Notes under the pieces: model-generated | Seen by the model: the letters and a program-made list of their open reading frames with translations, nothing else | The model's database searches: none | Told to the model about the DNA's origin: nothing | Origin: an uncultured Collinsella sp. | GTDB taxonomy: Bacteria; Actinomycetota; Coriobacteriia; Coriobacteriales; Coriobacteriaceae | Reading direction: 5' to 3' | Assembly (NCBI GenBank): GCA_934621295.1 | Contig: CAKTVB010000002.1 | Span: 1-64,000 of the forward strand | DNA length: 64,000 nt | Shown here: one piece after another, positions 8,620 through 17,242 of the stretch | How the letters are laid out: each line of letters starts with the position of its first letter | How positions within the stretch are numbered: the first letter of the stretch is position 1 | Program-made: the position numbers and the translations under genes

Positions 8620-9837
8620 ATGCTCATGGATCGTTTCAGTTATTGCCTACCCACGCATTTCGAGTTTGGCGAAGATGCTGAGCTTGAGGTCGGCCGTTTG
8701 GTAAGTCGGTTCTCGGGCACCAAGGCGCTTATTGTCCTGGGCGGGGGCTCTGCGCGACGCTCGGGGCTTTTTGCGCGTGTCCGAGGTTCTCTTGATCGGG
8801 CTTTATTAGATTATGTTGTCCTTTCGGGCGTGCGGCCCGCATCGCAACTCGAGCTAGTGCACGAGGGCATCGATCTTGCGCGCGATGAGAAGGTCGATTT
8901 TATTTTGGCGATCGGCGGCGGCAGCGTGATTGATGTCGCCAAGGCGATTGCCGCCGGCGTGCGCTATCGCGGAGACGTACTTGATTTTTTTCGCGGTGAG
9001 GCTGTGCTCGACGATGCTCTTCCCATCGGTTGCGTGCTTACGACGGCGGCTTCGGGGTCAGAGGCGTCTGCTACGGCCATGCTGCAGCTTGAAGAGGGTA
9101 GAGGAGTGGCGGAGGCGGCCTCCAACGTTTTGATTCCTTCGTTTTCGGTGCTCAACCCTGCTCTGACCGAGACCCTTCCTGCCTATCAGGTCTCCTGCGG
9201 CATCTGTGAGACGCTGGCCTATCTCTTCGGTTTGTATCTTGAGGATTCCCAGACAACGGGCGTATGTGATCGCTTAATTGAGGGGCTGATGGGCGCAATT
9301 GTCGAAGAGACGCCGCTTGTCTTGTCGGATTCTACCGACGTGCATGCGCGCGCCGATCTGATGTGGGCTTCTTGCATGGCGCATAACAACATGTGCATGC
9401 CGGGCCGCGTGCCGCACCCCGTGAGTCGAGAGATTGCACTGACGCTTTCCGCTCGCCTAGATAAGCCGCTGGGATCGTGCCTTTCTGTTGTGCTGCCGCC
9501 AGTTTTGACGCTGGTTTTGGAACGTGATGCCGCGCGGCTTGCCCGATTAGGGCGGCGTGTATGGGGCCTCTCGTCGTGTGGGGATGAGCTTGAAGATGCG
9601 CGTGCGGCTATCGAGTGCCTGGGTAATTATCTCGGTGCGCTGCAGTTGCCTCGCTCGCTTGCAGAACTTGGGGCCACGGGAGAAGATCTGGAGGATGCCG
9701 TTGAGGGTACCGGCTTGGTAAAAGAGGCTCTTGAGACGGGAAACTCGCAGGTAATCGAGCATCTTACTAGGGAAGAGGCGCATAGTCTTCTCGTCGTGCT
9801 TGCGGGTCATTCGAAGGCTGCGGGCGCTGCGGCATAG
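8620..9837 (+). CDS. Iron-containing alcohol dehydrogenase family protein with altered metal site
   Basis: About 405 aa with the fold signature of group III (iron) alcohol dehydrogenases. Near the N-terminus is LPTHFEFGEDAELEVG. The nucleotide-binding motif is ILAIGGGSVIDVAKAIAAG, followed by LTTAASGSEAS. The segment that normally carries the metal-binding Asp and His reads GICETLAYLFGLYL, and the later His-rich part reads PHPVSREIALTLSARLDKP. By eye the usual metal ligands are missing or replaced, so it may not be a normal dehydrogenase. The frame is open from 8515, but ATG 8620 follows GAAGAAGG and gives the family N-terminus; ATG 8626 is possible. It lies alone before pgi. Confidence 0.75.
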   Translation: MLMDRFSYCLPTHFEFGEDAELEVGRLVSRFSGTKALIVLGGGSARRSGLFARVRGSLDRALLDYVVLSGVRPASQLELVHEGIDLARDEKVDFILAIGGGSVIDVAKAIAAGVRYRGDVLDFFRGEAVLDDALPIGCVLTTAASGSEASATAMLQLEEGRGVAEAASNVLIPSFSVLNPALTETLPAYQVSCGICETLAYLFGLYLEDSQTTGVCDRLIEGLMGAIVEETPLVLSDSTDVHARADLMWASCMAHNNMCMPGRVPHPVSREIALTLSARLDKPLGSCLSVVLPPVLTLVLERDAARLARLGRRVWGLSSCGDELEDARAAIECLGNYLGALQLPRSLAELGATGEDLEDAVEGTGLVKEALETGNSQVIEHLTREEAHSLLVVLAGHSKAAGAAA

Positions 9838-9977
9838 CGTCGTTAAAGTCTCTAGTACGCGTTGCCGCACTCGGGTCTGCATTGCATTAAAATAATAGGC
9901 ATCATCTCATTGGATGCGAGCGCTGCGGCGTCGGTTTCGCGGCAAGGGCGCAGCCCAGCTCGCAAAAGGAGGATCAT

Positions 9978-11669
9978 ATGCCTGTTGTTTCTGCTCCTGT
10001 CGATGCAACGCAGACCCCTGAGTGGGCGGCGCTTGTCGAGCATCAAAAAGAGATCGCTGCAAAATTCACTCTCAAGAACGCATTTGCCGATGACCCCAAT
10101 CGTGTCTCCAAGTTCTCGCACGACATGGGCGAGCTGCACTTCGACTTCTCCAAAAATCTCATCACCGAGAAGACGCTTGAGCTTCTGCTCGATTTGGCTC
10201 GCGCCGTGCATGTCGAGGAGCGTCGCGACGCGATGCTCGCTGGAGAGCATGTGAACACGACCGAGGATCGAGCGGTGCTCCATTCCGCCCTGCGCGCTCC
10301 TGAGTCCGACCGCGGCTCGCTGAAGGTCGATGGCCAAGATGTCGTGGGCGACGTGCGTGACGTTCTCAATCGCATGTATGCCTTTGCCGACAAAGTTCGC
10401 AGCGGTGCTTGGACCGGCGTGACGGGCAAGAAGATCGAGCACGTGGTTTCCATCGGCATCGGTGGTTCCGACCTTGGCCCGGTTATGGTCTACGAGGGCC
10501 TCAAGCCCTTTGCAAATGCCGGTATTGACTGCACGTATGTGTCGAATATCGACCCCAACGACATTGCCGAGAAGCTGCGTCCCCTCGATCCCGAGACCAC
10601 GCTCATGATCGTTGTCTCCAAGACCTTCACGACGCTCGAGACGCTGACCAACGCTCGCGAGGCAAAGGCTTGGATGCTTGAGGGCCTCGAGCGCAACGGC
10701 GCCATCGACGGTTCCGACGCGAGTCGCGCCGACGCCATCAAGAAGCATTTCGTCGCCGTCTCCACTGCGCTTGACCGCGTTGAGGAGTTTGGCATCGATC
10801 CCGAGAACGCGTTTGGCTTCTGGAACTGGGTCGGCGGCCGCTATTCCGTCGACTCTGCCGTGGGCCTGTCGCTTATCGTGGCCTTTGGTCGCGAGGTGTT
10901 CGAGGAGTTCCTCCGTGGATTCCACGATGTGGACGTCTACTTCAAGGAGACTCCGCTCGAGAACAACGTTCCCGTCCTCATGGGCATGATCAACGTCTGG
11001 TACTCCAATTTCTGGCACACCGAGACGCATGCCGTGCTGCCCTATAATCAGTACATGCACCGTTTCCCGGCCTATCTCCAACAGCTCACCATGGAGTCCA
11101 ACGGCAAGAGCGTACGCTGGGATGGAAGCCCCGTTTCCTGCGATACCGGCGAGATTTTCTGGGGTGAGCCGGGTACGAACGGCCAGCACTCCTTCTATCA
11201 GCTGATTCACCAAGGCACGCGCATGATTCCTGCCGATTTCATCGCCTTCGTGAACACGACGAATCCCTTGAAGGACGGCGACCAAGATACCCACGAGCTG
11301 CTGCTGGGTAACTTCCTCGCTCAGACCAAAGCCCTGGCTTTTGGCAAGACGGCCGACGAGGTGCGTGCCGAGGGCACGCCCGAGCCGATTGTTCCCGCAC
11401 GCTGCTTTGCCGGCAACAAGCCTTCCACGTCCATTCTGGGCACGGCTCTGACGCCGCATTCACTTGGTGCCCTTGTGGCGCTCTATGAGTACATCGTGTT
11501 CGTTGAGGGTACGGTGTGGGGCGTTGACTCCTTTGATCAGTGGGGTGTCGAGCTTGGCAAGCAGCTTGCCCGCGAGATCGCCGTCGCTTTCCATGATGAC
11601 GAGGCTCTTGCCGAGCAGGATGCGAGTACGCAGGCGCTTATCGCGTTCTATCACGAGCATCGCGCCTAG
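9978..11669 (+). CDS. pgi: Glucose-6-phosphate isomerase
   Basis: Cytosolic interconversion of glucose 6-phosphate and fructose 6-phosphate. The phosphate-loop motif IGIGGSDLGP is near residue 160, VVSKTFTTLETLTNA carries the Ser/Thr phosphate contacts, FWNWVGGRYSVDSAVGLS is the PGI signature, and SFDQWGVELGKQLA near the C-terminus carries the catalytic Lys. 563 aa, the long form found in many bacteria. Strong ribosome binding site AAAAGGAGG upstream of ATG. Followed by a clear terminator. Confidence 0.97.
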   Translation: MPVVSAPVDATQTPEWAALVEHQKEIAAKFTLKNAFADDPNRVSKFSHDMGELHFDFSKNLITEKTLELLLDLARAVHVEERRDAMLAGEHVNTTEDRAVLHSALRAPESDRGSLKVDGQDVVGDVRDVLNRMYAFADKVRSGAWTGVTGKKIEHVVSIGIGGSDLGPVMVYEGLKPFANAGIDCTYVSNIDPNDIAEKLRPLDPETTLMIVVSKTFTTLETLTNAREAKAWMLEGLERNGAIDGSDASRADAIKKHFVAVSTALDRVEEFGIDPENAFGFWNWVGGRYSVDSAVGLSLIVAFGREVFEEFLRGFHDVDVYFKETPLENNVPVLMGMINVWYSNFWHTETHAVLPYNQYMHRFPAYLQQLTMESNGKSVRWDGSPVSCDTGEIFWGEPGTNGQHSFYQLIHQGTRMIPADFIAFVNTTNPLKDGDQDTHELLLGNFLAQTKALAFGKTADEVRAEGTPEPIVPARCFAGNKPSTSILGTALTPHSLGALVALYEYIVFVEGTVWGVDSFDQWGVELGKQLAREIAVAFHDDEALAEQDASTQALIAFYHEHRA

Positions 11670-11685
11670 ACGCATATTGCGATTT

Positions 11686-11720
11686 GGGGCTCAGGGCGCG
11701 TTTCCTGAGCCCCATTTTTA
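11686..11720 (+). terminator. Rho-independent terminator of pgi
   Basis: Ten-base perfect arms GGGGCTCAGG and CCTGAGCCCC, then ATTTTTA. The downstream HAD gene's ribosome binding site GGAAGGAATAAGGC begins only a few bases later, so any read-through transcript would feed that gene. Confidence 0.92.
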
Positions 11721-11735
11721 TGGAAGGAATAAGGC

Positions 11736-12413
11736 ATGACGTTTAACGTGCCCTTTCGTGCTGTTATTTTCGACATGGATGGCGTGCTGTTTGACTCCGA
11801 GTGGTATTACTATCATGAACTCGCCGTCTTTAGCGACACATTTGACCTGGGTGTAACGGAGGAAGAGCGCCGCCATATGGTGGGCAATTCGGCGCAGAAC
11901 TTCTTCACGACCATTCAGAGGTGGTGGCAGCGCGCGGGGCATGGCCAGATTGATGCCGAACGCGTTCGAAAAGTCTATTACGATTGGGCCGCAACGCGCA
12001 GTATGGATTATCGGGAACTTTTAAATCCTGGTGTGCCGCAGGCCCTTGATGCTCTTGCGGCCCATGGGGTTCGCTGCGCACTCGCGTCATCTTCTCCGTT
12101 GGAGAGCATCAATCAGGCGCTTGATGAGTGCGGTCTGCGTCGTTCATTCGAGACGATTGTCTCGGGCGAGCAGTTTCGTGAGAGCAAGCCAAATCCCGAG
12201 ATTTACCTGCATACACTTGGGGCCTTAGAGCTGGATGCGCGGGAGTGCTGTTGCGTGGAAGATTCACTCTATGGTATCGAGGCGGGTTGCCGAGCTGGGC
12301 TGACGGTGGTCGCCAAGCGCGAGGACCGTTTTGGTTTTAGTCAAGCCGAGGCCGATGTCATTATCGACAAGATTCCCGATGTCCTGAACATAGGCGAGCG
12401 TCTGGCGCGTTAG
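11736..12413 (+). CDS. HAD-superfamily hydrolase (beta-phosphoglucomutase-like)
   Basis: Small sugar-phosphate phosphatase or mutase-type HAD enzyme. Motif I is VIFDMDGVLFDSE near residue 12, motif II is the Ser run ALASSSPLESI near residue 113, the conserved Lys is in FRESKPNPEIYL, and motif III/IV is CCCVEDSLYGIEAG. This pattern is that of the beta-PGM/YcjU/DOG phosphatase group. 225 aa, normal size. It ends 16 bases before the convergent TatD gene. The substrate is unknown; the neighbouring pgi is compatible with sugar phosphates but does not prove it. Confidence 0.88.
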   Translation: MTFNVPFRAVIFDMDGVLFDSEWYYYHELAVFSDTFDLGVTEEERRHMVGNSAQNFFTTIQRWWQRAGHGQIDAERVRKVYYDWAATRSMDYRELLNPGVPQALDALAAHGVRCALASSSPLESINQALDECGLRRSFETIVSGEQFRESKPNPEIYLHTLGALELDARECCCVEDSLYGIEAGCRAGLTVVAKREDRFGFSQAEADVIIDKIPDVLNIGERLAR

Positions 12414-12429
12414 CGCGCTTGTCTGTCTG

Positions 12430-13197
12430 CTAGGCAGTTGCGCCAGCAAGGAGGCTCTTGCTGGTTTGGGCGATGTGCTCGCCGAGTGCCTCTGCATCAG
12501 CTTTGCGTAGTTGTGCAAGCTTTTTGAGGGTCGCGTTGAGCGAGGCACATACCTCTTTTGCCGAGCAGGCACTTTCTGATCTGAGAGGGAAATCTGTTTC
12601 GAGAAGGAGACGTCCTTCTTCTATCTGCGCGGCATAGGCGCGTCCACGACGGCTTTGAAGCATGCGTTCATTGATTGAGAAATAGCAACCGAGCTTGCGT
12701 GCTCGGGTGAGGTCCTCGCTTGTGCCGGAAAACCAATGGAAGATGACATTGGCCTGCTGGCAAGTACCGTTGGCTTCCAGAATGTCGAGCACGTTTGATG
12801 CCGACTGTACGGCATGGATCGAAATGAGACGACCCCTGATTGCGTTGATGGAGCAGGTCATCACAAGGCGTTCGAATGCCTGGACTTGCCGTGTGGCGCC
12901 CTGTATATGGGCATTCGAGAAGTCGAGGCCCACCTCGCCAATCAGAGGATAGCTACGGGCGCATTCAATAAGCTGCTCGATTTCGCCGTCCTTCAATGTA
13001 TCGGTGACCCGCCAAGGATGAAGCCCGCAAGCGACATGCACGGAGTCGCTGGACGCATGACGGCGTTGCTCCGCCTCAAATTCAGATGGGAGCACTCCCG
13101 TATCTAGAAGCGTGAGCTCGCAGGATTTTGCCTGCTGGGCCACCTCTTCGCCATTTGTCATCAATCCAAGATGGCAGTGCATATCGAACAGGCGCAT
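12430..13197 (-). CDS. TatD-family metal-dependent hydrolase/DNase
   Basis: TIM-barrel metal-dependent hydrolase of the TatD group, often a 3'-5' exonuclease. The N-terminal metal motif is FDMHCHLG, the next landmarks are HVACGLHPW and LIGEVGLDFS, and the last metal Asp is in LLLETDFPL. About 255 aa. The frame is open to 13242, but ATG 13197 begins MRLFDMHCHLG and lies 5 bases after the stop of the TcdA gene, so the two form an operon with TcdA first. The conserved HCR-type His of the middle motif appears as SIHAVQS, a variant form. Confidence 0.85.
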   Translation of the reverse strand: MRLFDMHCHLGLMTNGEEVAQQAKSCELTLLDTGVLPSEFEAEQRRHASSDSVHVACGLHPWRVTDTLKDGEIEQLIECARSYPLIGEVGLDFSNAHIQGATRQVQAFERLVMTCSINAIRGRLISIHAVQSASNVLDILEANGTCQQANVIFHWFSGTSEDLTRARKLGCYFSINERMLQSRRGRAYAAQIEEGRLLLETDFPLRSESACSAKEVCASLNATLKKLAQLRKADAEALGEHIAQTSKSLLAGATA

Positions 13198-13202
13198 CGT
13201 CG

Positions 13203-13994
13203 CTATCCTATGACGGCGCCGTCCGGGCGCACCTTTTCGCACCCCACGCCCGAGATGCGGCGAATAACCTCGCCGGCGATCATCTGACCCATGATGGGGG
13301 GCATAAAGCTCGCCGTACCGAGCTCAGAGCGCTCGTGAATATCTGCCGTGTCGCGCGGGCGCGTGCGTACCGATTCCTCGCTGCTCGAGAGCACCCAGAG
13401 CGATTTGATGCCGCGCTTTTTGCACTCTTTGCGCATGATGCGGCTCATGGGGTCGCGAACTGTCTTGAAGATATCGGAGAAGTGCAGGCATTCGGGATGA
13501 AGTTTGTTTGCTCCTCCCATGGAACTTACCAGGCGCAAGCCGTGTTCCTGGGCGTAGAGGGCGATTGAAAGCTTGGCCGAGATGGTATCGATGGCATCGA
13601 CCACGAAGTCGATCTTGCCGCCTGCCTGCTCAAGCACGCTGCTAAAAAACTCATCGGTATTTTCGGAAAGAATGTATTCAGTGCGTTTGATAACTGTGGC
13701 CGCAGGATTGATGTCATGGATCATCGCTTCCGTGACATCGACCTTGCGTTGCCCTATGGTGCTGTGAAAGGCGATTGCCTGACGATTGATGTTGCTAGGG
13801 GCAACGACGTCTTTATCGAGGATGATAAAGCGTCCCACGCCACCGCGGGCGAGCGCTTCGATGCAATTGGAGCCTACGCCGCCACAGCCGAGCACGAGCA
13901 CGGTGGCTGCAGCGAGCTTGTCGAGCGCAGGGCGCCCCATGATGATCTCGAGCTTGGTATCGCGCGTTTCTGTGGCTGTAGTGCTGTCCGGCAT
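13203..13994 (-). CDS. tcdA: tRNA threonylcarbamoyladenosine dehydratase (TcdA/CsdL-like)
   Basis: E1-like adenylating enzyme predicted to cyclise t6A to ct6A at position 37 of ANN-decoding tRNAs. The Rossmann ATP site is VLVLGCGGVGSNCIEAL at residues 32-48. The substrate-binding DKDVVAPSNINRQ and the conserved VVDAIDTISAK are both typical of TcdA. The late Ser/Arg-rich stretch and GTASFMPPIMGQM agree with the family. 263 aa, normal length. AGGAGG stands 6 bases before ATG. First gene of a two-gene operon with tatD-like. Confidence 0.9.
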   Translation of the reverse strand: MPDSTTATETRDTKLEIIMGRPALDKLAAATVLVLGCGGVGSNCIEALARGGVGRFIILDKDVVAPSNINRQAIAFHSTIGQRKVDVTEAMIHDINPAATVIKRTEYILSENTDEFFSSVLEQAGGKIDFVVDAIDTISAKLSIALYAQEHGLRLVSSMGGANKLHPECLHFSDIFKTVRDPMSRIMRKECKKRGIKSLWVLSSSEESVRTRPRDTADIHERSELGTASFMPPIMGQMIAGEVIRRISGVGCEKVRPDGAVIG

Positions 13995-14211
13995 GCGTAG
14001 CCTCCTGGATAGGGAGTCGTTTCGAATTGACTACCGATATTATAGGGAAGAAGAGTGCGGTGTGCTTTCGCGCTATTGGGTTTCGACATAGCGCCAGGTT
14101 GTCGGATGCGCATCATATCGAGCATTTCCTTCGCGAGATGTTGCGAACGAATTCACTGCTGTCGTTTGTGATATCCCTTGGTGCGCTGAATGCATGTTGG
14201 CGCTCAGCTTT

Positions 14212-14392
14212 TGGTGAAAAAATCAAAATATGTACTATTGGAGCTTCTCTATTTGGTTTGCATAACGTCCAAGACGACGAGTAATTCCCCGGAGCCCTAT
14301 GAGTAGCGTTCGTAAGGCTCCGGGGAATTACTTGAAAGGGCTGAGGGCGTGGAGAAGACGACTGTACCGTACATATTTTGATTTTTCCACCA
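14212..14392. repeat. Nested inverted repeat (MITE-like or structured element)
   Basis: Outer arms at 14212-14235 and 14369-14392 match as inverted repeats over 24 bases with one mismatch (core TCAAAATATGTAC). Inside, a perfect 17-base stem AGTAATTCCCCGGAGCC (14280-14296) pairs with GGCTCCGGGGAATTACT (14316-14332) around a 19-base loop. The whole could fold into one long hairpin. No transposase is present. Confidence 0.75.
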
Positions 14393-14482
14393 TTTTGGAG
14401 CATGGGCGCTGCAATTTGGGGCTTCTGAATTTGTGGGTGTCATTTTTTATGCAAATAAGCCTGCATCGTATGCATTCTTATG

Positions 14483-14518
14483 CAGCAGCCCTTGGAGCAT
14501 CTGCTCCAAGGGCTGCTG
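14483..14518. terminator. Long GC-rich hairpin downstream of the TauE gene
   Basis: A 17-base perfect palindrome half, CAGCAGCCCTTGGAGCA, pairs with the following TGCTCCAAGGGCTGCTG with two bases between. It lies about 65 bases past the stop of the minus-strand exporter. No T-run is seen on the minus strand, so termination is uncertain. Confidence 0.45.
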
Positions 14519-14582
14519 ATGGTTCTTTCTGCTCGGAATTTGGGCGACGAGCCGTATCGGCCGCCGCAGTCTGTGCTCTGTG

Positions 14583-15386
14583 CTAGATAAGCAGCCTGAT
14601 GACCGCGAAGACCGAGAGCACATAGATGAGCTTGGTAAAGACTTCCTGGCTCACATGGCTTGCGATGGCACGGCCAATCATCACGGTGACGATAATCAAG
14701 GGGATGGTCCAGGCCATGGAAAGGAATCCGGCCCAGGTGATCATGCCCAGGTGAATGGAAATGGGCAGCTTGATGAGGTTGACGATGAGGTAAAACCAAG
14801 CGGTGGTACCCAAGAAGCGAATGACGGTCAGATTTTCGGACAAAAAGAAGATGGCGGTAACGGGGCCCGCGGCGTTGGCAACCATGGTGGTAAAGCCCGC
14901 CAGGACGCCGCAAACGATGCGCTTGAGCCATGAGAACGTCGCGGCTTTGCCTCCACGCTCTGCATCGGAGACGCCGTCGGTCTCCTCGGGCGACTTCTCC
15001 GTCGGTGCTTCTGTATTTCCGCTCAGGCGCTTTCGGATGAGATTCAAGAAGTACATGCCCACAAATATGGCGAGGATGACGCCGATTGTGCGGCGCATGG
15101 CGGTGTTGTCGGCAACATACAAAAACGCGATGCCGCCACAGATGCCCACGATTACAAAAGGAATCAGACGTACGAGCGACTTGACCGACACATTGCCGCG
15201 ATATGCCCAGATGGCGCTCCAGTCGGCGCAAATGGCCATCAGCAGCGTAAGGCCCGATGCCTGGTGGGCGGGCATCACTGCGGTGAGGGTTGCTACCGAG
15301 AGCAGGCCGGCACCCGAAGCGAGCGACTTGTCGATGCCGAACATCACGGCGGCGAAGCCGATAGCGAGATAGGTCATTGGTGTCAT
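14583..15386 (-). CDS. Sulfite exporter TauE/SafE family membrane protein
   Basis: Multi-pass membrane protein of about 267 aa with the two-repeat TauE/SafE layout: about four hydrophobic segments, a charged cytoplasmic loop at residues 120-150 (rich in Glu, Asp and Lys), then four more. GFTTMVANAAGPVTAIFF in the second half is the family hallmark. Members export sulfite, sulfonates or organosulfur anions; the substrate here is unknown. ATG 15386 follows AAGGAACGCTC. Placed next to suf, though apparently transcribed separately. A strong 9-base palindrome (15467-15487) upstream could be its operator. Confidence 0.88.
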   Translation of the reverse strand: MTPMTYLAIGFAAVMFGIDKSLASGAGLLSVATLTAVMPAHQASGLTLLMAICADWSAIWAYRGNVSVKSLVRLIPFVIVGICGGIAFLYVADNTAMRRTIGVILAIFVGMYFLNLIRKRLSGNTEAPTEKSPEETDGVSDAERGGKAATFSWLKRIVCGVLAGFTTMVANAAGPVTAIFFLSENLTVIRFLGTTAWFYLIVNLIKLPISIHLGMITWAGFLSMAWTIPLIIVTVMIGRAIASHVSQEVFTKLIYVLSVFAVIRLLI

Positions 15387-15410
15387 GAGCGTTCCTTATG
15401 CTGCTCAAAG

Positions 15411-15448
15411 AGATGCCCCGACCGCACGAAGGCGACCGGGGCATCCCA
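15411..15448 (-). terminator. Candidate terminator of the suf operon
   Basis: GATGCCCCG and CGGGGCATC arms enclose about 20 bases. The minus-strand continuation TCTCTTTG is a weak T-tract. It lies between the sufU stop and the TauE start. Confidence 0.5.
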
Positions 15449-15466
15449 CGTCTTCTCTGGTTAATA

Positions 15467-15487
15467 CGAGCGTTATTGTAACGCTCG
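15467..15487. promoter_or_regulatory. Perfect palindrome upstream of the TauE gene
   Basis: CGAGCGTTA, a TTG spacer and TAACGCTCG form a perfect 21-base palindrome about 80 bases before the exporter start and 26 bases past the sufU stop. On the minus strand it contains TACAAT, a possible -10. It may be an operator, or a second hairpin in the suf 3' end. Confidence 0.4.
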
Positions 15488-15512
15488 CGTGGCGGACGCG
15501 CGGGGTGTGGGC

Positions 15513-15938
15513 CTACTGTTTATCAAGCATGCCGTCAAGTGTGCGCCAGGCGAGCTCCGCGCATTTCACGCGCGCGGGCATATGGGAGATATCCTTGAGT
15601 TGAGCGGCCTCGTCAAGGTCTTCATAGTCTTCTTCGGTGAGCTCGTCGCCGCGGATCATGGAGAGGAACAAGCCGGCCAGGCGCTTTGCCTCCTCGACCG
15701 TCTCGCCGGTGATGAGGTCGGCCATGATGTCGGCCGAGGCTTGGCTGATGGCACAGCCGTGACCCACGAAGGATGCCTCTTCGATCACGTCGTTCTCCAC
15801 GCGCAGCTGCAGCGTGAGCTCGTCGCCACAGCTGGGGTTGATGCCGTCGTGCGTATGGGTGGGGGAGTCCATCTCGTACTTATAGTCGGGGTGCGAGTTG
15901 TGCTCCATAAAGGTGGTCGAAGTATAGAGGTTGCCCAT
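15513..15938 (-). CDS. sufU: Fe-S cluster assembly scaffold / sulfur acceptor SufU
   Basis: SufU-type zinc protein that takes persulfide sulfur from SufS and passes it to SufBCD. The three conserved Cys are visible: NPSCGDELTLQL, GHGCAISQASADIM and ARVKCAELAW. The Asp after the first Cys (CGD) is the expected zinc ligand. About 141 aa. The ribosome binding site AAGGAG sits 1 base before ATG 15947 but 10 bases before ATG 15938, so the latter is the better start. Last gene of sufCBDSU. Confidence 0.92.
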   Translation of the reverse strand: MGNLYTSTTFMEHNSHPDYKYEMDSPTHTHDGINPSCGDELTLQLRVENDVIEEASFVGHGCAISQASADIMADLITGETVEEAKRLAGLFLSMIRGDELTEEDYEDLDEAAQLKDISHMPARVKCAELAWRTLDGMLDKQ

Positions 15939-15987
15939 AGGGTGCATGCTCCTTGAGTCGTGTATGTCGCGTCGGTCCGTTTGGGGC

Positions 15988-17241
15988 TTAACCGTTGAAC
16001 GTGGCCCAAACTTGCTTAACGCCGGCGATAAAAGCGTCGATATCCGCAGCGTCATTATAGAATGCGATGCTTGCGCGGCAGCAGGCGAGGTTCTCGACGC
16101 CAAGCCACGTGAGGAGCGGCTGGGCGCAGTGGTGGCCCGCGCGGATGCACACGCCGGACATATCCATGATGCTCGCCACGTCATGCGGGTGGATGCCGCG
16201 GACATTGAAGCTCACAACGCCATGGTGAAGTGCGGGGTCGTCCGGGCCGATGATGTCAACATAATCGAGCTCGGCAAGCTGCTGCATGATATAGGCGACA
16301 AGCGCCTGCTCGCGGTCCTGTACCGTTTTATAGCCAACGGTATTTGCAAGGTAGTCGAGTGCCACGCCAGTTGCATAGATGCTTGCGGCGTCTTGCGTGC
16401 CGGCTTCGAACTTTTCGGGAACAGGGGCCCAGACGGCATCCTGCTCGGTGACGGAATCGATCATCTCGCCGCCGGTGAGCATGGGCGGCATCTGATCGAG
16501 CAATTCGTGCTTGCCCCAAAGGACACCGATGCCCATGGGGCCGAGCGCCTTATGGGCGCTAAAGGCAAAGAAATCGGCGCCGAGCTCGTGCACGTCGACT
16601 GCCATGTGCGGCGTCGATTGCGCACCGTCTACTACCACGTAGGCACCGTTGGCATGTGCTGCAGCGGCAATCTTCTCTACCGGGTTGCGCACGCCGAGAA
16701 CGTTCGAGACCTCGCCGATGGCGACAATCTTGGTAGCGGGGCCGATCTTTGCGGCAATCTCGTCGTCCGTGATGATTCCCTGGTCATCGGGGCGCAGGTA
16801 AACCAGCGTGGCACCGGCTTTGCGGCAAGCTTGCTGCCAGGGGATGAGGTTGGAGTGATGTTCCATGATGCTAATGACTACCTCGTCGCCAGCTTTGAGC
16901 ACCGTGGGCGCAAAGCTCTTGGCAACAAGGTTGAGCGACTCACTCGTATTGCGTGTGAACACGACGTCGTTCGCGAGGGGCTTGCCCGCGTTGTCGACGG
17001 CACCGATCAGGGCGGCTATTTGCGCGCGCACCTTCGCGATTGCTTCGGTTGCCTCGACAGAGAGCGAATAGAGGCCACGCAGCGGGTTGGCGTTCATCGT
17101 CTCGTAGAAATGGCGGGATGCGTCAAGCACGCAGGCGGGGCGCTGCGCGGTGGCGGCGCTGTCCAAGAACGCGATCTCGGGATGGTTTGCCAAAAGCGGA
17201 AAATCCTGCTTATACGGGTTGGCGTGGATATCGATGGCCAT
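15988..17241 (-). CDS. sufS: Cysteine desulfurase SufS
   Basis: PLP-dependent enzyme that releases sulfur from cysteine as an enzyme persulfide for Fe-S cluster building. The PLP Lys lies in FFAFSAHKALGPMGIG near residue 225 and the persulfide Cys in IRAGHHCAQP near residue 365, the group II desulfurase pattern. The N-terminus FLDSAATAQRP is typical. About 417 aa. The open frame runs much further upstream as an overlap with sufD, but ATG 17241 begins MAIDIHANPY, one base beyond the sufD stop. Confidence 0.95.
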   Translation of the reverse strand: MAIDIHANPYKQDFPLLANHPEIAFLDSAATAQRPACVLDASRHFYETMNANPLRGLYSLSVEATEAIAKVRAQIAALIGAVDNAGKPLANDVVFTRNTSESLNLVAKSFAPTVLKAGDEVVISIMEHHSNLIPWQQACRKAGATLVYLRPDDQGIITDDEIAAKIGPATKIVAIGEVSNVLGVRNPVEKIAAAAHANGAYVVVDGAQSTPHMAVDVHELGADFFAFSAHKALGPMGIGVLWGKHELLDQMPPMLTGGEMIDSVTEQDAVWAPVPEKFEAGTQDAASIYATGVALDYLANTVGYKTVQDREQALVAYIMQQLAELDYVDIIGPDDPALHHGVVSFNVRGIHPHDVASIMDMSGVCIRAGHHCAQPLLTWLGVENLACCRASIAFYNDAADIDAFIAGVKQVWATFNG

Positions 17242-17242
17242 A

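Larger units (their letters stand above)
13995..14582. other. 588-base intergenic region with nested inverted repeats, no gene seen
   Basis: No reading frame here looks like a real protein. The stretch is AT-richer than its surroundings and holds the nested inverted repeats listed separately (14212-14392) and a long hairpin (14483-14518). It separates the divergent-reading tcdA upstream side from the 3' end of the TauE gene. Confidence 0.6.
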
